From NCBI RefSeq assembly GCF_000014745.1, contig NC_008347.1, positions 3,116,001 through 3,180,000 on the forward strand: DNA of 64,000 bases, written 5' to 3'. Of the stretch, positions 9,879 to 19,208 are shown one piece after another. The DNA comes from Maricaulis maris MCS10. Lineage in GTDB: Bacteria > Pseudomonadota > Alphaproteobacteria > Caulobacterales > Maricaulaceae. A program made the translations under genes and the position numbers. The notes beneath the pieces are model-generated. The model was not told the origin of the DNA. It was given only the letters and a program-made list of their open reading frames with translations, and made no database searches. Every line of letters begins with the position of its first letter. Positions within the stretch are counted from its first letter, which is position 1.

Positions 9879-12800
9879 ATGCCGCACACACCGACACCGT
9901 TGACGCTCAAATCGCTCCTGGTCGCCAGCACCGCGATTGTGGGAATCGCCGCAGCCACGCCTGCTTTCGCGCAGGAAGAAGCGCCAACAGTGATTCCCAT
10001 CGACTCCGTCACACCGGAAGATCTGGTGGATTCCGCGACCGATGTCACCGGGGTCGGCATGTTCTTCCGCAATGACGGATTCGTATGCTCGGGTACGCTT
10101 ATCAATCCGCGCACTGTTCTCTTCGCTGCCCATTGCGTCAATGACCGGGCCGCGTCCGACTACGGTGACAGCATAGCCGCTGCGTGGTCATTCGGCAGCA
10201 ACTCGCTGCCGGGTTTCATCGACTGGATCAACAATAGTTTCGGTTCAAATCCGGACCTTGCAGTCTTCAACGTCGCGCAAGTCATCTACAATGCTGAATC
10301 CCTGGCGCGCCCGGATGGTTTCGGATTCCTGGAAGGCGATGTCGCGCTGTCAGTGCTGGACACGCCTGCCGGCAATATACCGACCTGGGCGCTCCTGTTC
10401 TCGGCGCTTCCTGCCCCGACGAGCTATACGCAGGAAACGGGATCAGGCTATCACGTCAATCTGGTCGGCTATGGCCGCACCGGCAGTGGGACAACCGGCG
10501 CCTCGATCGGTATCGACTGGCGTCGCCGCGCCGCCGAAAACTATATCGGCGCACTCGCTTCGATCGACGACCGAAACATATTCCTGTTCGGCAACGCCTT
10601 CGGCGACCTGCCGCAAAACCTCTATCATATCGACTTTGACGACCCGACCCGGACAAACCCGTTCGATTTCGACCTGTTCCGCGGCGATGCAGCCCCCAAT
10701 GAGGGCGCGACAGCCGGCGGCGATTCCGGAGGGCCGCTCATTCTTGATGCGGCAGGCAATGCCGGCGTTGACGAAGATCTCGTGATTGGCGTCCTGTCCG
10801 GCGGGTCCCGGTTTTTCGGACCACAAGTGTTCAGCAGCTATGGAACAAACGGTTTTTACCAGCCGCTCTACCTGTTCTGGGACTGGATCGTCGAAAACAA
10901 TCCCTATCGCTATGTGTCCACATCGGGAGCCGACGGCGACTGGGAGGACCCCGATCATTGGGTCACGATGCTAGACCCGGCCTTCCGCGTGATCGACTCC
11001 AATGGCGATATCGTCAATGGATTGCCGACCGATCCGGGCGAAGGCATCAATGACACGTCAGATCCTTGGGGAGAGATCTGTTTCGCGCCAACCCAGTGCC
11101 TGACGCTCGAAACCGGCGTGCTCGCCCCGTACACCGGCGAAGGTGCAGCACCCGGCGCGACGGTAGCCGCAGACGGCACCTCGAATTCATTGGGCACCAT
11201 AACACTGGATGGCGGCCCCCTGCCGACACGCCTGCCGGTTTCGGAAGACAATCCCGAATACGCCGTGACCGGCGGATCAGGATCCGGCGCCGAGCCGGGC
11301 CCGGCATCCGCCCTGCCGCCCGCCACCCTCGACAATGGCCTACCCGGTGCAACCGGATTCGTCGCCGACAACATCAACGCGACGTCCACTTCGATCGGCC
11401 GGTATTTTGACGTGACGCTGTCAGATGGCACCACCCGCCTGTCCAGCGCTGTCGAGATCGACCGCCTGACTTTGGCAGGCTCACAGGCCGGTCTGAATAT
11501 CGCCGCCAGCGGCAATCTGACCAGCCTGATCGAGATCATGCACCAGTCGGGCACCATGAATGTTGATGGCACGCTGTCCAGCTGGGGTGACTATCTCCTG
11601 ATGTCCGGTCTGCTGACCGGTTCGGGTACGATCAACACGCCGTACCTGACCAATATCATGGGACTGATCGCTCCGGGCGGGCTTGGAGAGATCGGCAATC
11701 TTACCGTCAATGGCAATGTTGTCCTGGCCTCGGCGAGTGGACTGGCGATTGACGTGTCACCGACCTCGAACGACCGGTTCACGGTTTCCGGCACGGTCTC
11801 GCTCGGCGGCATGCTCATGATCAATCCGGTGGATGGCTATACGCCCCGCTACGGCGACACGCGTTCCTTCATCTTCGCCGGAGCCTCGGCCGACGGCTTT
11901 ACCAATATCCATGACCTGCCCGGCGCCCTGCGGCCGACATTCAGCCAGGCCAATGGCGTTGTATCTTTTGCGATCGAGGCCGACCCGCTGGTCGACCAGG
12001 CCGAGTTCACCAACTACTTCCAGTACAATCTGGCTGCTGCGCTCGATGGCGGCCGCGCGGCTTCCTACGATGATCTGGCCGAGATCTATGGCTTGGTTGA
12101 CCTCCTCGAGGACGGCTATCTGACCGCCGCGTTCGACAGCTTCTCGCCGTATGAGACCGTGATGTTCGATCGGTCCGCACGCGCTCAGGTCAATGCACTC
12201 AGCGCGGCTCTGCGCGGTGAGATTGGTGGCCGGTTCACACAGGCCGGTGCCATGGCGGATGTCCTGGCCAGTGCCGAACTGCATGCCAATGGCATGGCCA
12301 GCTCCGTCAATCTGAGCGGTGCCAAGTCACTGTTCCGGCAGCCCGCAGCGGAGTCCGGCTCACGGCCTGATGCCGGCTGGCGCGCCTTCGGACAGATCGG
12401 CCTGATCCAGGGTGATGCGGGCCTCATCGCTGGCGCCGGTCGCTTCGACATCGACGGCGGCTTCACACTTATGGGCATTGAAGGTTTCAGCGACAGTGGC
12501 TGGTCAGCCGGCGCCGCGATCGGCCTGGCCCAGTCAGACGGCGGTGCGCCGTCCAGCGTGGGTTACGTCGCCACCGATGTTTCGACCACGCAATTCAGTG
12601 CTTTCGCCGGGTATCAGACAGAAAACTGGACGCTGGCCGGTTATGTCAGCCATTCAAGCCTGGAAAGTGACGGTCAGCGTCGCCTGGCCACCGGCAGCAC
12701 CTCGCGCCTGCAGCAGGATGGCGACGCCACTGGCGGCGGTGCCGAAGTCACCTATCGGGGCTGGACCGACCAACCACTCCGGATCGAGCCGACCGCCAGC

Positions 12801-13196
12801 CTTGAATACACCGACTTCAGCTTTGATGCGGCCACCAGCACCGGTGGTGCGGCCAGCCTGACGGTCGGCAGCCGGTCGGTCAGCAGCCTTCTGGCTCGGG
12901 TTGGTGCGACGGGTAGCTGGAACGCTTTCGGTGTCGAGCCTCACGTCTATCTCGGGGCTGCCCAGGACCTCGGTGATGGCGACGGCGTGTACTCGGCAAG
13001 TTTCACCAATGCCCCGTCAGTGGCATTCGCTGCACCGGGTGCGCTCACACTCGACCATATGTGGTTCGAAACGGCCATCGGGTTTGAAAAGACATTGTCC
13101 AACGGCGCGGTGTTCTCGTTCAACCACCAGCGCGAGATCAGTCGGAACTATATCAACCAGGCCGTTACCAGCATTGGTTTTTCCCTGCCGTTCTGA
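9879..13196 (+). CDS. Trypsin-like serine protease autotransporter
   Basis: A 1105-residue type V secretion protein. A signal peptide ends near ATPAFA (residues 26-31). A chymotrypsin-fold (S1) protease follows, with His85 in FAAHC, a candidate Asp154 in EGDVALS and Ser283 in GGDSGGP. After it lies a low-complexity, beta-helix-like passenger (roughly 480-740) rich in short Gly/Ser/Asp strands. The C-terminal ~270 residues look like an autotransporter barrel ending in SIGFSLPF, with a terminal Phe as expected for BAM substrates. The protease would be displayed or released at the cell surface. The ATG at 9879 has a GGGGAAA site and restores the signal peptide. Single-gene unit with its own terminator at 13220. 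Confidence 0.9.
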   Translation: MPHTPTPLTLKSLLVASTAIVGIAAATPAFAQEEAPTVIPIDSVTPEDLVDSATDVTGVGMFFRNDGFVCSGTLINPRTVLFAAHCVNDRAASDYGDSIAAAWSFGSNSLPGFIDWINNSFGSNPDLAVFNVAQVIYNAESLARPDGFGFLEGDVALSVLDTPAGNIPTWALLFSALPAPTSYTQETGSGYHVNLVGYGRTGSGTTGASIGIDWRRRAAENYIGALASIDDRNIFLFGNAFGDLPQNLYHIDFDDPTRTNPFDFDLFRGDAAPNEGATAGGDSGGPLILDAAGNAGVDEDLVIGVLSGGSRFFGPQVFSSYGTNGFYQPLYLFWDWIVENNPYRYVSTSGADGDWEDPDHWVTMLDPAFRVIDSNGDIVNGLPTDPGEGINDTSDPWGEICFAPTQCLTLETGVLAPYTGEGAAPGATVAADGTSNSLGTITLDGGPLPTRLPVSEDNPEYAVTGGSGSGAEPGPASALPPATLDNGLPGATGFVADNINATSTSIGRYFDVTLSDGTTRLSSAVEIDRLTLAGSQAGLNIAASGNLTSLIEIMHQSGTMNVDGTLSSWGDYLLMSGLLTGSGTINTPYLTNIMGLIAPGGLGEIGNLTVNGNVVLASASGLAIDVSPTSNDRFTVSGTVSLGGMLMINPVDGYTPRYGDTRSFIFAGASADGFTNIHDLPGALRPTFSQANGVVSFAIEADPLVDQAEFTNYFQYNLAAALDGGRAASYDDLAEIYGLVDLLEDGYLTAAFDSFSPYETVMFDRSARAQVNALSAALRGEIGGRFTQAGAMADVLASAELHANGMASSVNLSGAKSLFRQPAAESGSRPDAGWRAFGQIGLIQGDAGLIAGAGRFDIDGGFTLMGIEGFSDSGWSAGAAIGLAQSDGGAPSSVGYVATDVSTTQFSAFAGYQTENWTLAGYVSHSSLESDGQRRLATGSTSRLQQDGDATGGGAEVTYRGWTDQPLRIEPTASLEYTDFSFDAATSTGGAASLTVGSRSVSSLLARVGATGSWNAFGVEPHVYLGAAQDLGDGDGVYSASFTNAPSVAFAAPGALTLDHMWFETAIGFEKTLSNGAVFSFNHQREISRNYINQAVTSIGFSLPF

Positions 13197-13219
13197 TCCA
13201 ATCAGACCCGCTGACCAGG

Positions 13220-13250
13220 AAACACCCGGCCCTGAAAGGCCGGGTGTTTT
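13220..13250 (+). terminator. Rho-independent terminator after autotransporter
   Basis: A perfect 12-bp stem (13220-13231 with 13238-13249), CTGAAA loop, followed by a T-run, 24 bp after the autotransporter stop. Confidence 0.88.
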
Positions 13251-13324
13251 CGTCACTGCTGACAGAACGACGGATTGGCGGGCGGGCCACGTTCAACCAT
13301 CAATCACCAAACCCAGGAGATCCC

Positions 13325-14026
13325 ATGTTGCGAACGCTGACAGGACTAGGCGCCCTTGTTTTCCTGGCCGGCTGCGCGGGTGGACCGCGCGACCAGGAGG
13401 AACGCCCGGCCTCCGGTTTCGACAGCGCCGCCCGCCTTGTCGATCAGGGTCGGTATGCCGAAGCCCTGCCGATCCTGCGCTGCATCGCCGAACAGGGAGA
13501 GGGTTTTGAGATCGCCCAGTTTCTGGCTGGCCACAGCGCAATGGAAATGTCGCAAGCGGAAACCACGCCGGACATTCTGCGCGACGACATGCGAATTGAA
13601 GGATTCGAGCGACTAACAGCCGCCGGCAATGCGGGCTGGCCGTCTGCCCAAGCCGAACTTGCAGGCGCCTATGCCGAAATCGACACAGACCAGGCCCTGC
13701 GCGAAGCTGCCTATTGGGCCGCAGTCTATCGCCGCAATACCCGTGAACGCGCCTACGGACTCGATCGACTGGATAATCAGATCGAAGCCGACATTGAAGC
13801 CCGGCTGGACGATGCCGGACGGCTGGACGCCGCGGGTCGGGCCGATGCCTTCACACCGACGCCCTTGGTGCGGGGCAATGTCACACCGGAATGTGCACCC
13901 TATATCCGCAGCGCTCGTGGCAGTGGTCGTGGTGACGGTACGCAACGCAGACGTCGCGGCGGCGGACAGGGCGGCGGTCGAGGTGATGGCCAGGGTGGTG
14001 GTGGTCGCGGACCTGGCGGGGACTGA
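13325..14026 (+). CDS. Lipoprotein with helical repeat region and Gly/Arg-rich tail
   Basis: A 233-residue predicted lipoprotein with lipobox LAGC (Cys17). The central part (about 32-150) has Sel1/TPR-like helical segments, such as ARLVDQGRYAEALPIL, IAQFLAGHSAM and AQAELAGAYAEI. After a conserved-looking region with Cys near 196, the last ~35 residues are almost only Gly, Arg, Gln and Asp (GRGDG, RRRRGGG, GGRGDGQGGGG). The ATG at 13325 has an AGGAGA site. No family name can be given with certainty. The basic glycine-rich tail resembles nucleic-acid- or polysaccharide-binding disordered tails, which is odd for an envelope lipoprotein. Confidence 0.75.
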   Translation: MLRTLTGLGALVFLAGCAGGPRDQEERPASGFDSAARLVDQGRYAEALPILRCIAEQGEGFEIAQFLAGHSAMEMSQAETTPDILRDDMRIEGFERLTAAGNAGWPSAQAELAGAYAEIDTDQALREAAYWAAVYRRNTRERAYGLDRLDNQIEADIEARLDDAGRLDAAGRADAFTPTPLVRGNVTPECAPYIRSARGSGRGDGTQRRRRGGGQGGGRGDGQGGGGRGPGGD

Positions 14027-14042
14027 TCCGCGGAAAGCAGGC

Positions 14043-14375
14043 TCAGGACGCCTTTTCAAGCGCCTCGTCGTCGGTCCCGATCAGATCGGGACGATTGTGA
14101 CAGCACTCATCAACCAGAAAGCTGACCAGTTCGCGGGTCCCGGCAGGGTTCAGCGAATACAGCATGAACCGTGACCGCCGCTCGGCCCGGATCAGGCCCG
14201 CGCGCTCCAGTGCCTGCAAATGGCCGGTCATCGTCGAGGGCGGAATATCGAACCCTTGGGCCAGCTCGCCGGCAGATGCAGGTTCCGGCGCCTGATCGCA
14301 GAGAGTGCGAAACAAAGCGAGCCGAACAGGGTGTGCGAGCGCGGCGAAGCCGGCGAGAGCGTTGCGAGCCTTCAT
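14043..14375 (-). CDS. ArsR-family transcriptional regulator
   Basis: A 110-residue winged-helix repressor. LAHPVRLALFRTL is the standard ArsR start, followed by the recognition helix IPPSTMTGHLQALERAGLI. A C-terminal DECCHNRPDL carries the adjacent cysteine pair seen in a subgroup of ArsR proteins from arsenic clusters. No arsenite pump is nearby, although an arsenate reductase gene lies 40 kb away at 54697. The start at 14375 fits the family length; the longer frame adds 21 unlikely residues. It follows the gene at 14469-15131 on the same strand with a 93-bp gap. Confidence 0.9.
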   Translation of the reverse strand: MKARNALAGFAALAHPVRLALFRTLCDQAPEPASAGELAQGFDIPPSTMTGHLQALERAGLIRAERRSRFMLYSLNPAGTRELVSFLVDECCHNRPDLIGTDDEALEKAS

Positions 14376-14468
14376 ACATTCCCGGTTACGGGTGAAGCAT
14401 GACCGCTCCGTACAAGTTCGGTGAAAGTTTTGCGACAACCGGTATGCTGCTGTCGTCTGGCGACCTGA

Positions 14469-15131
14469 TTACCCGACTTGTTGGCGGCCCGGCAGCAGGC
14501 GTTCAAACAATCGCCTGACAAGGCCATTGCGAATGCCGCGAGGCCGGCGTGACGGATCCCCCACCTTGGCCAGCCCGGCCAGCGCAGTAGCGTCGCTCAC
14601 CTGTCCGGTCTTGCGAAAGACGGCCGCCTCACCGCCGATCCGGGCCTCCAGCTGCCAGCTTGGGTCCTGATCCAAGGCATCCGCCAACCGGGCGCAGGCA
14701 CCGTGGTCTGCGCCGAGCAGCACCAGCACGCCCCCCTCCCGCAGATGACCCGAGACATGACGCCAATTGCCTGCCATTGCAGGAAATCCAGTCTCTGAGC
14801 CAAAGATCGCCAGATCGAATGCCGGGGCGCCCTGTACAATGCGGGCCGCCGGGCCACCGCTGAGGGCATCTGTCGGAATGGCGCGACGATCACAGGCGGC
14901 CTGAAGTGCCTCGATGGCGCCCATCGTCGCGACGATCTGATGATGCGCGCCGCGCTTGAGACAGACCGCCCCCAGATCACCGGCGCCAATCTGGATGGTC
15001 CGCTGGCCCGGCTTGACGGTGGTCGCTAAAAAGTCAGCGACGAGATCGTCCTGGACTCGGGCCCGCTTCACGGGCAGGCGGCGGACTTCACCGGCGGGAA
15101 GGACATCGGTCATCGTCATGGCGTGTTCCAT
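14469..15131 (-). CDS. Rossmann-fold, methyltransferase-like protein of unknown function
   Basis: About 220 residues. The order of segments RTIQIGAGDLGAVCL, HHQIVATMGAIEAL, FDLAIFGSETG and LREGGVLVLLGAD resembles a class I SAM-methyltransferase core, but the usual E/D-x-G-x-G-x-G motif I is degenerate. A basic C-terminal stretch (RRPRGIRNGLVRRLFERLL) could be amphipathic. I do not recognise a specific family. Three starts are possible (15131, 15119, 15113), none with a strong ribosome site. It is divergent from the acyltransferase at 15265. Confidence 0.6.
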   Translation of the reverse strand: MEHAMTMTDVLPAGEVRRLPVKRARVQDDLVADFLATTVKPGQRTIQIGAGDLGAVCLKRGAHHQIVATMGAIEALQAACDRRAIPTDALSGGPAARIVQGAPAFDLAIFGSETGFPAMAGNWRHVSGHLREGGVLVLLGADHGACARLADALDQDPSWQLEARIGGEAAVFRKTGQVSDATALAGLAKVGDPSRRPRGIRNGLVRRLFERLLPGRQQVG

Positions 15132-15264
15132 TCGTGAACAAGGCGTTAACGTCTGACTGCGGCGTCGCAAGCCGCGGGCCACTCCGTCAATCTTCCGGTA
15201 ACCCTGTTGGCCGTCAGGATGGAATTTCATTGCGTCCATGCGATAGCGGGAGTTTCTTGCGGTC

Positions 15265-16110
15265 ATGACCGACCCCTCTTCATTGCCCGAACCGGCAAAG
15301 CCTCACATTGTCGATGAACTGATCGAGGATCGCGCTCCGCGTCTCATCGGTACGCCGCTATGGCCGCTGGTGAAGGCTGCTGCCTACCCCATGCTCGGCT
15401 ACCGCCGCGCGGTCGCCATGGCTGATGCCATTGCCGACCTTTCAGGAACAGAATGCTTTGAATGGGCATCGGACTATCTGCGCCTCGATGCTCACTGCGA
15501 AGGCTTGGACAATGTGCCCGAAAAGGGCGCCTGCGTGATTGTCGCCAACCATCCCGGCGGCATCGCTGACGGCATCGCGCTGTGGGACAGCCTCAAGACC
15601 AGGCGATCTGATCTGCTCTACTTCGCCAATCGTGACGCGTTGAAGGTCTGCCCCGGACTGGAAGAGCGCGTCATTCCTGTTGAGTGGCGCGACCAGCACC
15701 GCGACCGCAATCAGAGCCGTGAAGTCCTGCGCCGCGCCATCGATGCCTTCAAGGCCGACCAGTGCATCGTCCTGTTTCCGTCGGGACGAATGTCAGAATG
15801 GAGCTGGAAGGATTGGCGCCTGCGCGAAAAACCCTGGCAGCCGACCGCCATCAGCCTGGCCCGGAAATTCAATGCCCCCGTCATCCCGCTTGCCGTTCGC
15901 CAGCGCATGCCTTTGCTCTACTACGCTCTCGCCCAGATCAATGAGGAACTGAAAGACATGACGATATTCCACGGCCTCATGGGCAAGGCCGGCGCCCGCT
16001 ACGAGCTGGCCTATGGCCGCCCGATGATCATCGGCAAGGATGACGGCAGCGACGCCCAGGTCACCGAAATGTTCCGGGATATCTGCGAACGGACCGCCTG
16101 GAGGCGATAG
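15265..16110 (+). CDS. Lysophospholipid/glycerol acyltransferase (PlsC-like)
   Basis: A 281-residue acyltransferase. The catalytic block is VIVANHPGGIADG (around residue 95), an H-x5-D variant of the NH-x4-D motif. Next come the substrate-binding IVLFPSGRMSEW and the later PVIPLAVRQR. Proteins of this shape acylate lysophospholipids, lyso-ornithine lipids or related glycolipids at the inner membrane; specificity is not readable. It may be related to the OlsA-like group by the NHP-GG pattern, but no OlsB-type gene is adjacent. Ends at a strong terminator shared with sdhB. Confidence 0.85.
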   Translation: MTDPSSLPEPAKPHIVDELIEDRAPRLIGTPLWPLVKAAAYPMLGYRRAVAMADAIADLSGTECFEWASDYLRLDAHCEGLDNVPEKGACVIVANHPGGIADGIALWDSLKTRRSDLLYFANRDALKVCPGLEERVIPVEWRDQHRDRNQSREVLRRAIDAFKADQCIVLFPSGRMSEWSWKDWRLREKPWQPTAISLARKFNAPVIPLAVRQRMPLLYYALAQINEELKDMTIFHGLMGKAGARYELAYGRPMIIGKDDGSDAQVTEMFRDICERTAWRR

Positions 16111-16133
16111 CCCAGCGGTTCCTGTCGACAAAA

Positions 16134-16165
16134 AAGCCCCGCCGGATCGGGATCGGGCGGGGCTT
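16134..16165. terminator. Bidirectional terminator between acyltransferase and sdhB
   Basis: A 10-bp GC-rich stem (16134-16143 with 16156-16165) with a 12-nt loop. A six-base A-run on the left serves as the U-run for minus-strand transcription of the sdh operon; the plus-strand side has only TTG. Confidence 0.75.
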
Positions 16166-16188
16166 GTTCATTTCGGCAGAGCGACAGC

Positions 16189-16968
16189 CTAGCCCTCGCG
16201 CTCGACCATCATCTGCTTGATCTCACCGATGGCCTCGGCCGGGTTCAGCCCCTTCGGGCAGACCTGGGCGCAATTCATGATGGTGTGGCAGCGATAGAGC
16301 TTGAACGGGTCATTGAGCTCATCGAGGCGCTCGCCCGTGGCTTCATCGCGGCTGTCGGCCAGCCAGCGATAGGCTTGCAGCAGGGCCGCCGGACCCATGT
16401 ATTTGTCGCCATTCCACCAATAGGACGGGCAGGCGGTCGAGCAGGAGGCGCACATGATGCACTCGTAGAGCCCGTCCAGCTTTTCGCGCTGCTCGGGGCT
16501 TTGTTTCCACTCTTTCTCGGGTGCCGGCGTATCGGTCTTGAGATAGGGCTTCACGGCCGCGTGCTGGGCGTAGAATTGCGTCAGATCCGGGATCAGGTCG
16601 CGAACCACCGGCTGGTGCGGCAGCGGCGAGATGGTGATGTCACCCTTGTACTCGTCGATACCAGAGGTACAGGCGATCGTGTTGCGACCGCCGATATTCA
16701 TCGAGCAGGAGCCACACACGCCCTCGCGGCAGGAGCGGCGGAAGGCCAGCGAGGCGTCGACATTGTTCTTGATCCACAACAGGGCATCGAGAACCATCGG
16801 CCCGCAATCATCCATGTCGACCTTGTAGGTGTCCCAGCTGGGCGTCTCGTCGGTTTCCGGGTTGTAGCGGTAAACCTTGAACGTGCGGGTGTTGGTCGCG
16901 CCGTCCGGCTTGGGATGGGTCTTGCCCTTTTTCGGGGCGGAACCTTTGGGAAGTGTCAGCTGAACCAT
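16189..16968 (-). CDS. sdhB: Succinate dehydrogenase iron-sulfur subunit
   Basis: A 259-residue subunit of respiratory complex II that passes electrons from SdhA to quinone. The [2Fe-2S] ligands lie in [15 protein letters not shown] with a distal IAC, the [4Fe-4S] cluster in [12 protein letters not shown], and the [3Fe-4S] cluster in [17 protein letters not shown]. Length and order are normal. It is the last gene of the operon, 12 bp after the DUF3052 gene rather than directly after sdhA. Confidence 0.98.
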   Translation of the reverse strand: MVQLTLPKGSAPKKGKTHPKPDGATNTRTFKVYRYNPETDETPSWDTYKVDMDDCGPMVLDALLWIKNNVDASLAFRRSCREGVCGSCSMNIGGRNTIACTSGIDEYKGDITISPLPHQPVVRDLIPDLTQFYAQHAAVKPYLKTDTPAPEKEWKQSPEQREKLDGLYECIMCASCSTACPSYWWNGDKYMGPAALLQAYRWLADSRDEATGERLDELNDPFKLYRCHTIMNCAQVCPKGLNPAEAIGEIKQMMVEREG

Positions 16969-16980
16969 GCGGGTCCTCGT

Positions 16981-17406
16981 TCAGTTCACGACGCGCTTGG
17001 CGCGCGGGATCATCAGTTTCAGGCCGGACCAGATCGCGTCGACGGCGCACACTTTCACATCGACCAGGTCGATGGGCAGGGCGACATCACGGATCACGTC
17101 CTCGGTCATGTCGGTTTCGACTTTCGACGCCTTCTTGGGCCAGGAGACCCAGATCATGCCGTCTTGTCGGATGGATGAGCGCAAGCGCGGCAGATCGGTT
17201 TCGAACTCGGTACGCACCTTTGTGAAATAGTGCACATAGTCGAGCTCATCACCGGCCTCGGCCGTCGCCTGTTCGCGGGCAAAGACCGCCGCCGAGCGCA
17301 GATCGTCATGCGCTTCGGGCAGATTCAGGAATGCCACAGCCTGCCCGTCCTTGAGACCGAGCTTTCCTGGCAGGGGCGTGCCTGAATATCCGGCGGTTTG
17401 CGCCAT
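16981..17406 (-). CDS. DUF3052-family protein inside the sdh operon
   Basis: A 141-residue soluble protein. GYSGTPLPGKLGL near the N-terminus, WVSWPKKASKVETDMTEDVIR in the middle and VDVKVCAVDAIWSGLKLMI at the end are the hallmarks of the DUF3052 family, whose members have no known function. Its ATG lies two bases after the sdhA stop, with the ribosome site AGGA overlapping that stop, and its own stop is 12 bp before sdhB. So it is translated as part of the sdhCDA-x-B message. Placement suggests, but does not prove, a role linked to complex II, such as assembly, cofactor insertion or regulation. The known SdhA flavinylation factor SdhE is a different family. Confidence 0.88.
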   Translation of the reverse strand: MAQTAGYSGTPLPGKLGLKDGQAVAFLNLPEAHDDLRSAAVFAREQATAEAGDELDYVHYFTKVRTEFETDLPRLRSSIRQDGMIWVSWPKKASKVETDMTEDVIRDVALPIDLVDVKVCAVDAIWSGLKLMIPRAKRVVN

Positions 17407-17408
17407 TC

Positions 17409-19196
17409 CTAGTAAACCCGCGCCTTCGGCTTGATGTACTCGATATCATTGGACATCGTGTAGGTGTGGACCGGGCGGTAGTCGATCTTCACATTGCCGG
17501 CCTCGTCGCACCAGGCGAGCGTGTGCTTCATCCAGTTTTCGTCGTCACGATCGGAGAAGTCTTCGCGGGCATGGGCGCCGCGGCTCTCTTCACGATTGGC
17601 CGCGCCGTTCACCGTCACGGCCGCCTGGCTGAGCAGGTTGTCCATCTCGAGGGTTTCCATGAGATCGGTATTCCAGACCATGGTGCGGTCGGTGACACCG
17701 ATATCGGCCATGCCCGTATAGACCTGTTTGATCGCCTCAACGCCCTCGGCGAGCACGTCGCCCGTCCGGAAAACGGCACAATTATTCTGCATGGAACGCT
17801 GCATTTCCAGCCGCAGCTTGGCGGTCGGCGTGCCGCCGGCGGCATTGCGGTACTTGTCGAGACGATCTAGCGAAAGCTGACCGTCCGTGCTCTTGATCTC
17901 CGGCTGGCTGGCACCGGCCTTGGTCGTCTCGCCCAGGCGCAGGCCAGCGGCGCGGCCGAAGACCACGAGGTCGATCAGCGAGTTCGAGCCGAGACGATTG
18001 GCGCCATGCACCGAGACGCAGGCCGCTTCGCCGACAGCCATCAGGCCCGGCACGACCGTATCGGCATCACCGCCGACCTTGGTCAGGACTTCGCCGTGAT
18101 AATTGGTCGGGATACCGCCCATATTGTAGTGGACCGTCGGCAGGACCGGGATCGGCTCCTTGGTCACATCGACACCGGCAAAGACGCGCGCACTCTCCGA
18201 AATGCCCGGCAGGCGCTCGCCCAGAATGTCCGGATCGAGATGGTCGAGATGGAGGTGGATATGGTCGCCATTGGCGCCGACACCGCGGCCTTCGCGGATT
18301 TCCATCGTCATCGAGCGTGAGACCACATCGCGGGAAGCGAGGTCTTTCGCGGATGGGGCATAGCGCTCCATGAAGCGCTCGCCGTTGGAATTGGTCAGAT
18401 AGCCGCCTTCGCCGCGGGCGCCCTCGGTGATCAGGCAGCCGGCGCCGTAAATGCCGGTCGGGTGGAATTGCACGAATTCCATGTCCTGGAGCGGCAGGCC
18501 GGCGCGCAGCACCATGGCATTGCCGTCACCGGTACAGGTGTGGGCCGAAGTGGCGGAGAAATAGGCGCGGCCATAGCCGCCCGTCGCCAGGACCACGGTC
18601 TGGGCGCGGAAACGGTGCAGCGTACCGTCATCCAGCTTCCAGGCGGTGATACCGCGGCAGACACCGTCATCATCCATGATCAGATCGAGCGCGAAATACT
18701 CGATGAAGAATTCGGTCTCATTGCGAACCGACTGGCCATAAAGCGTGTGCAGGATGGCGTGACCGGTGCGGTCGGCAGCGGCACAGGTGCGCTGGACCGG
18801 GCCTTCGCCGTAATTCTTGGTCATGCCGCCAAAGGCGCGCTGATAGATCTTGCCGTCTTCGGTGCGCGAGAAGGGCACGCCCCAGTGCTCGAGCTCGTAC
18901 ACGGCGGCCGGCGCTTCACGGCAGAGGTATTCAATGGCGTCCTGGTCGCCCAGCCAGTCTGACCCCTTGACGGTGTCATACATGTGCCAGCGCCAGTCAT
19001 CCTCGCCCATGTTTCCGAGCGAGGCGGAAATCCCGCCCTGGGCCGCAACCGTGTGCGAGCGGGTCGGGAAGACCTTGGTGATACAGGCGGTCTTCAGACC
19101 GGCCTGGGAAGCTCCGAGCGCTGCACGAAGGCCCGAGCCCCCGGCGCCCACGACGACCACGTCATAGGTGTGATCGATCCATTTGTATTCGGCCAT
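17409..19196 (-). CDS. sdhA: Succinate dehydrogenase flavoprotein subunit
   Basis: A 595-residue flavoprotein that oxidises succinate to fumarate with covalently bound FAD. It shows the N-terminal [15 protein letters not shown], the SHTVAAQGG segment with the FAD-linking histidine, the substrate loop [21 protein letters not shown], and [19 protein letters not shown]. Length is normal. It starts 12 bp after sdhD. The adjoining downstream gene is DUF3052, not sdhB. Confidence 0.98.
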   Translation of the reverse strand: MAEYKWIDHTYDVVVVGAGGSGLRAALGASQAGLKTACITKVFPTRSHTVAAQGGISASLGNMGEDDWRWHMYDTVKGSDWLGDQDAIEYLCREAPAAVYELEHWGVPFSRTEDGKIYQRAFGGMTKNYGEGPVQRTCAAADRTGHAILHTLYGQSVRNETEFFIEYFALDLIMDDDGVCRGITAWKLDDGTLHRFRAQTVVLATGGYGRAYFSATSAHTCTGDGNAMVLRAGLPLQDMEFVQFHPTGIYGAGCLITEGARGEGGYLTNSNGERFMERYAPSAKDLASRDVVSRSMTMEIREGRGVGANGDHIHLHLDHLDPDILGERLPGISESARVFAGVDVTKEPIPVLPTVHYNMGGIPTNYHGEVLTKVGGDADTVVPGLMAVGEAACVSVHGANRLGSNSLIDLVVFGRAAGLRLGETTKAGASQPEIKSTDGQLSLDRLDKYRNAAGGTPTAKLRLEMQRSMQNNCAVFRTGDVLAEGVEAIKQVYTGMADIGVTDRTMVWNTDLMETLEMDNLLSQAAVTVNGAANREESRGAHAREDFSDRDDENWMKHTLAWCDEAGNVKIDYRPVHTYTMSNDIEYIKPKARVY

Positions 19197-19208
19197 GTCG
19201 TGCGTCCG

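Noticed and set aside
14043-14375. Arsenic resistance operon
   Set aside because: ArsR and ArsC are 40 kb apart and no arsenite pump is present, so no operon can be claimed.
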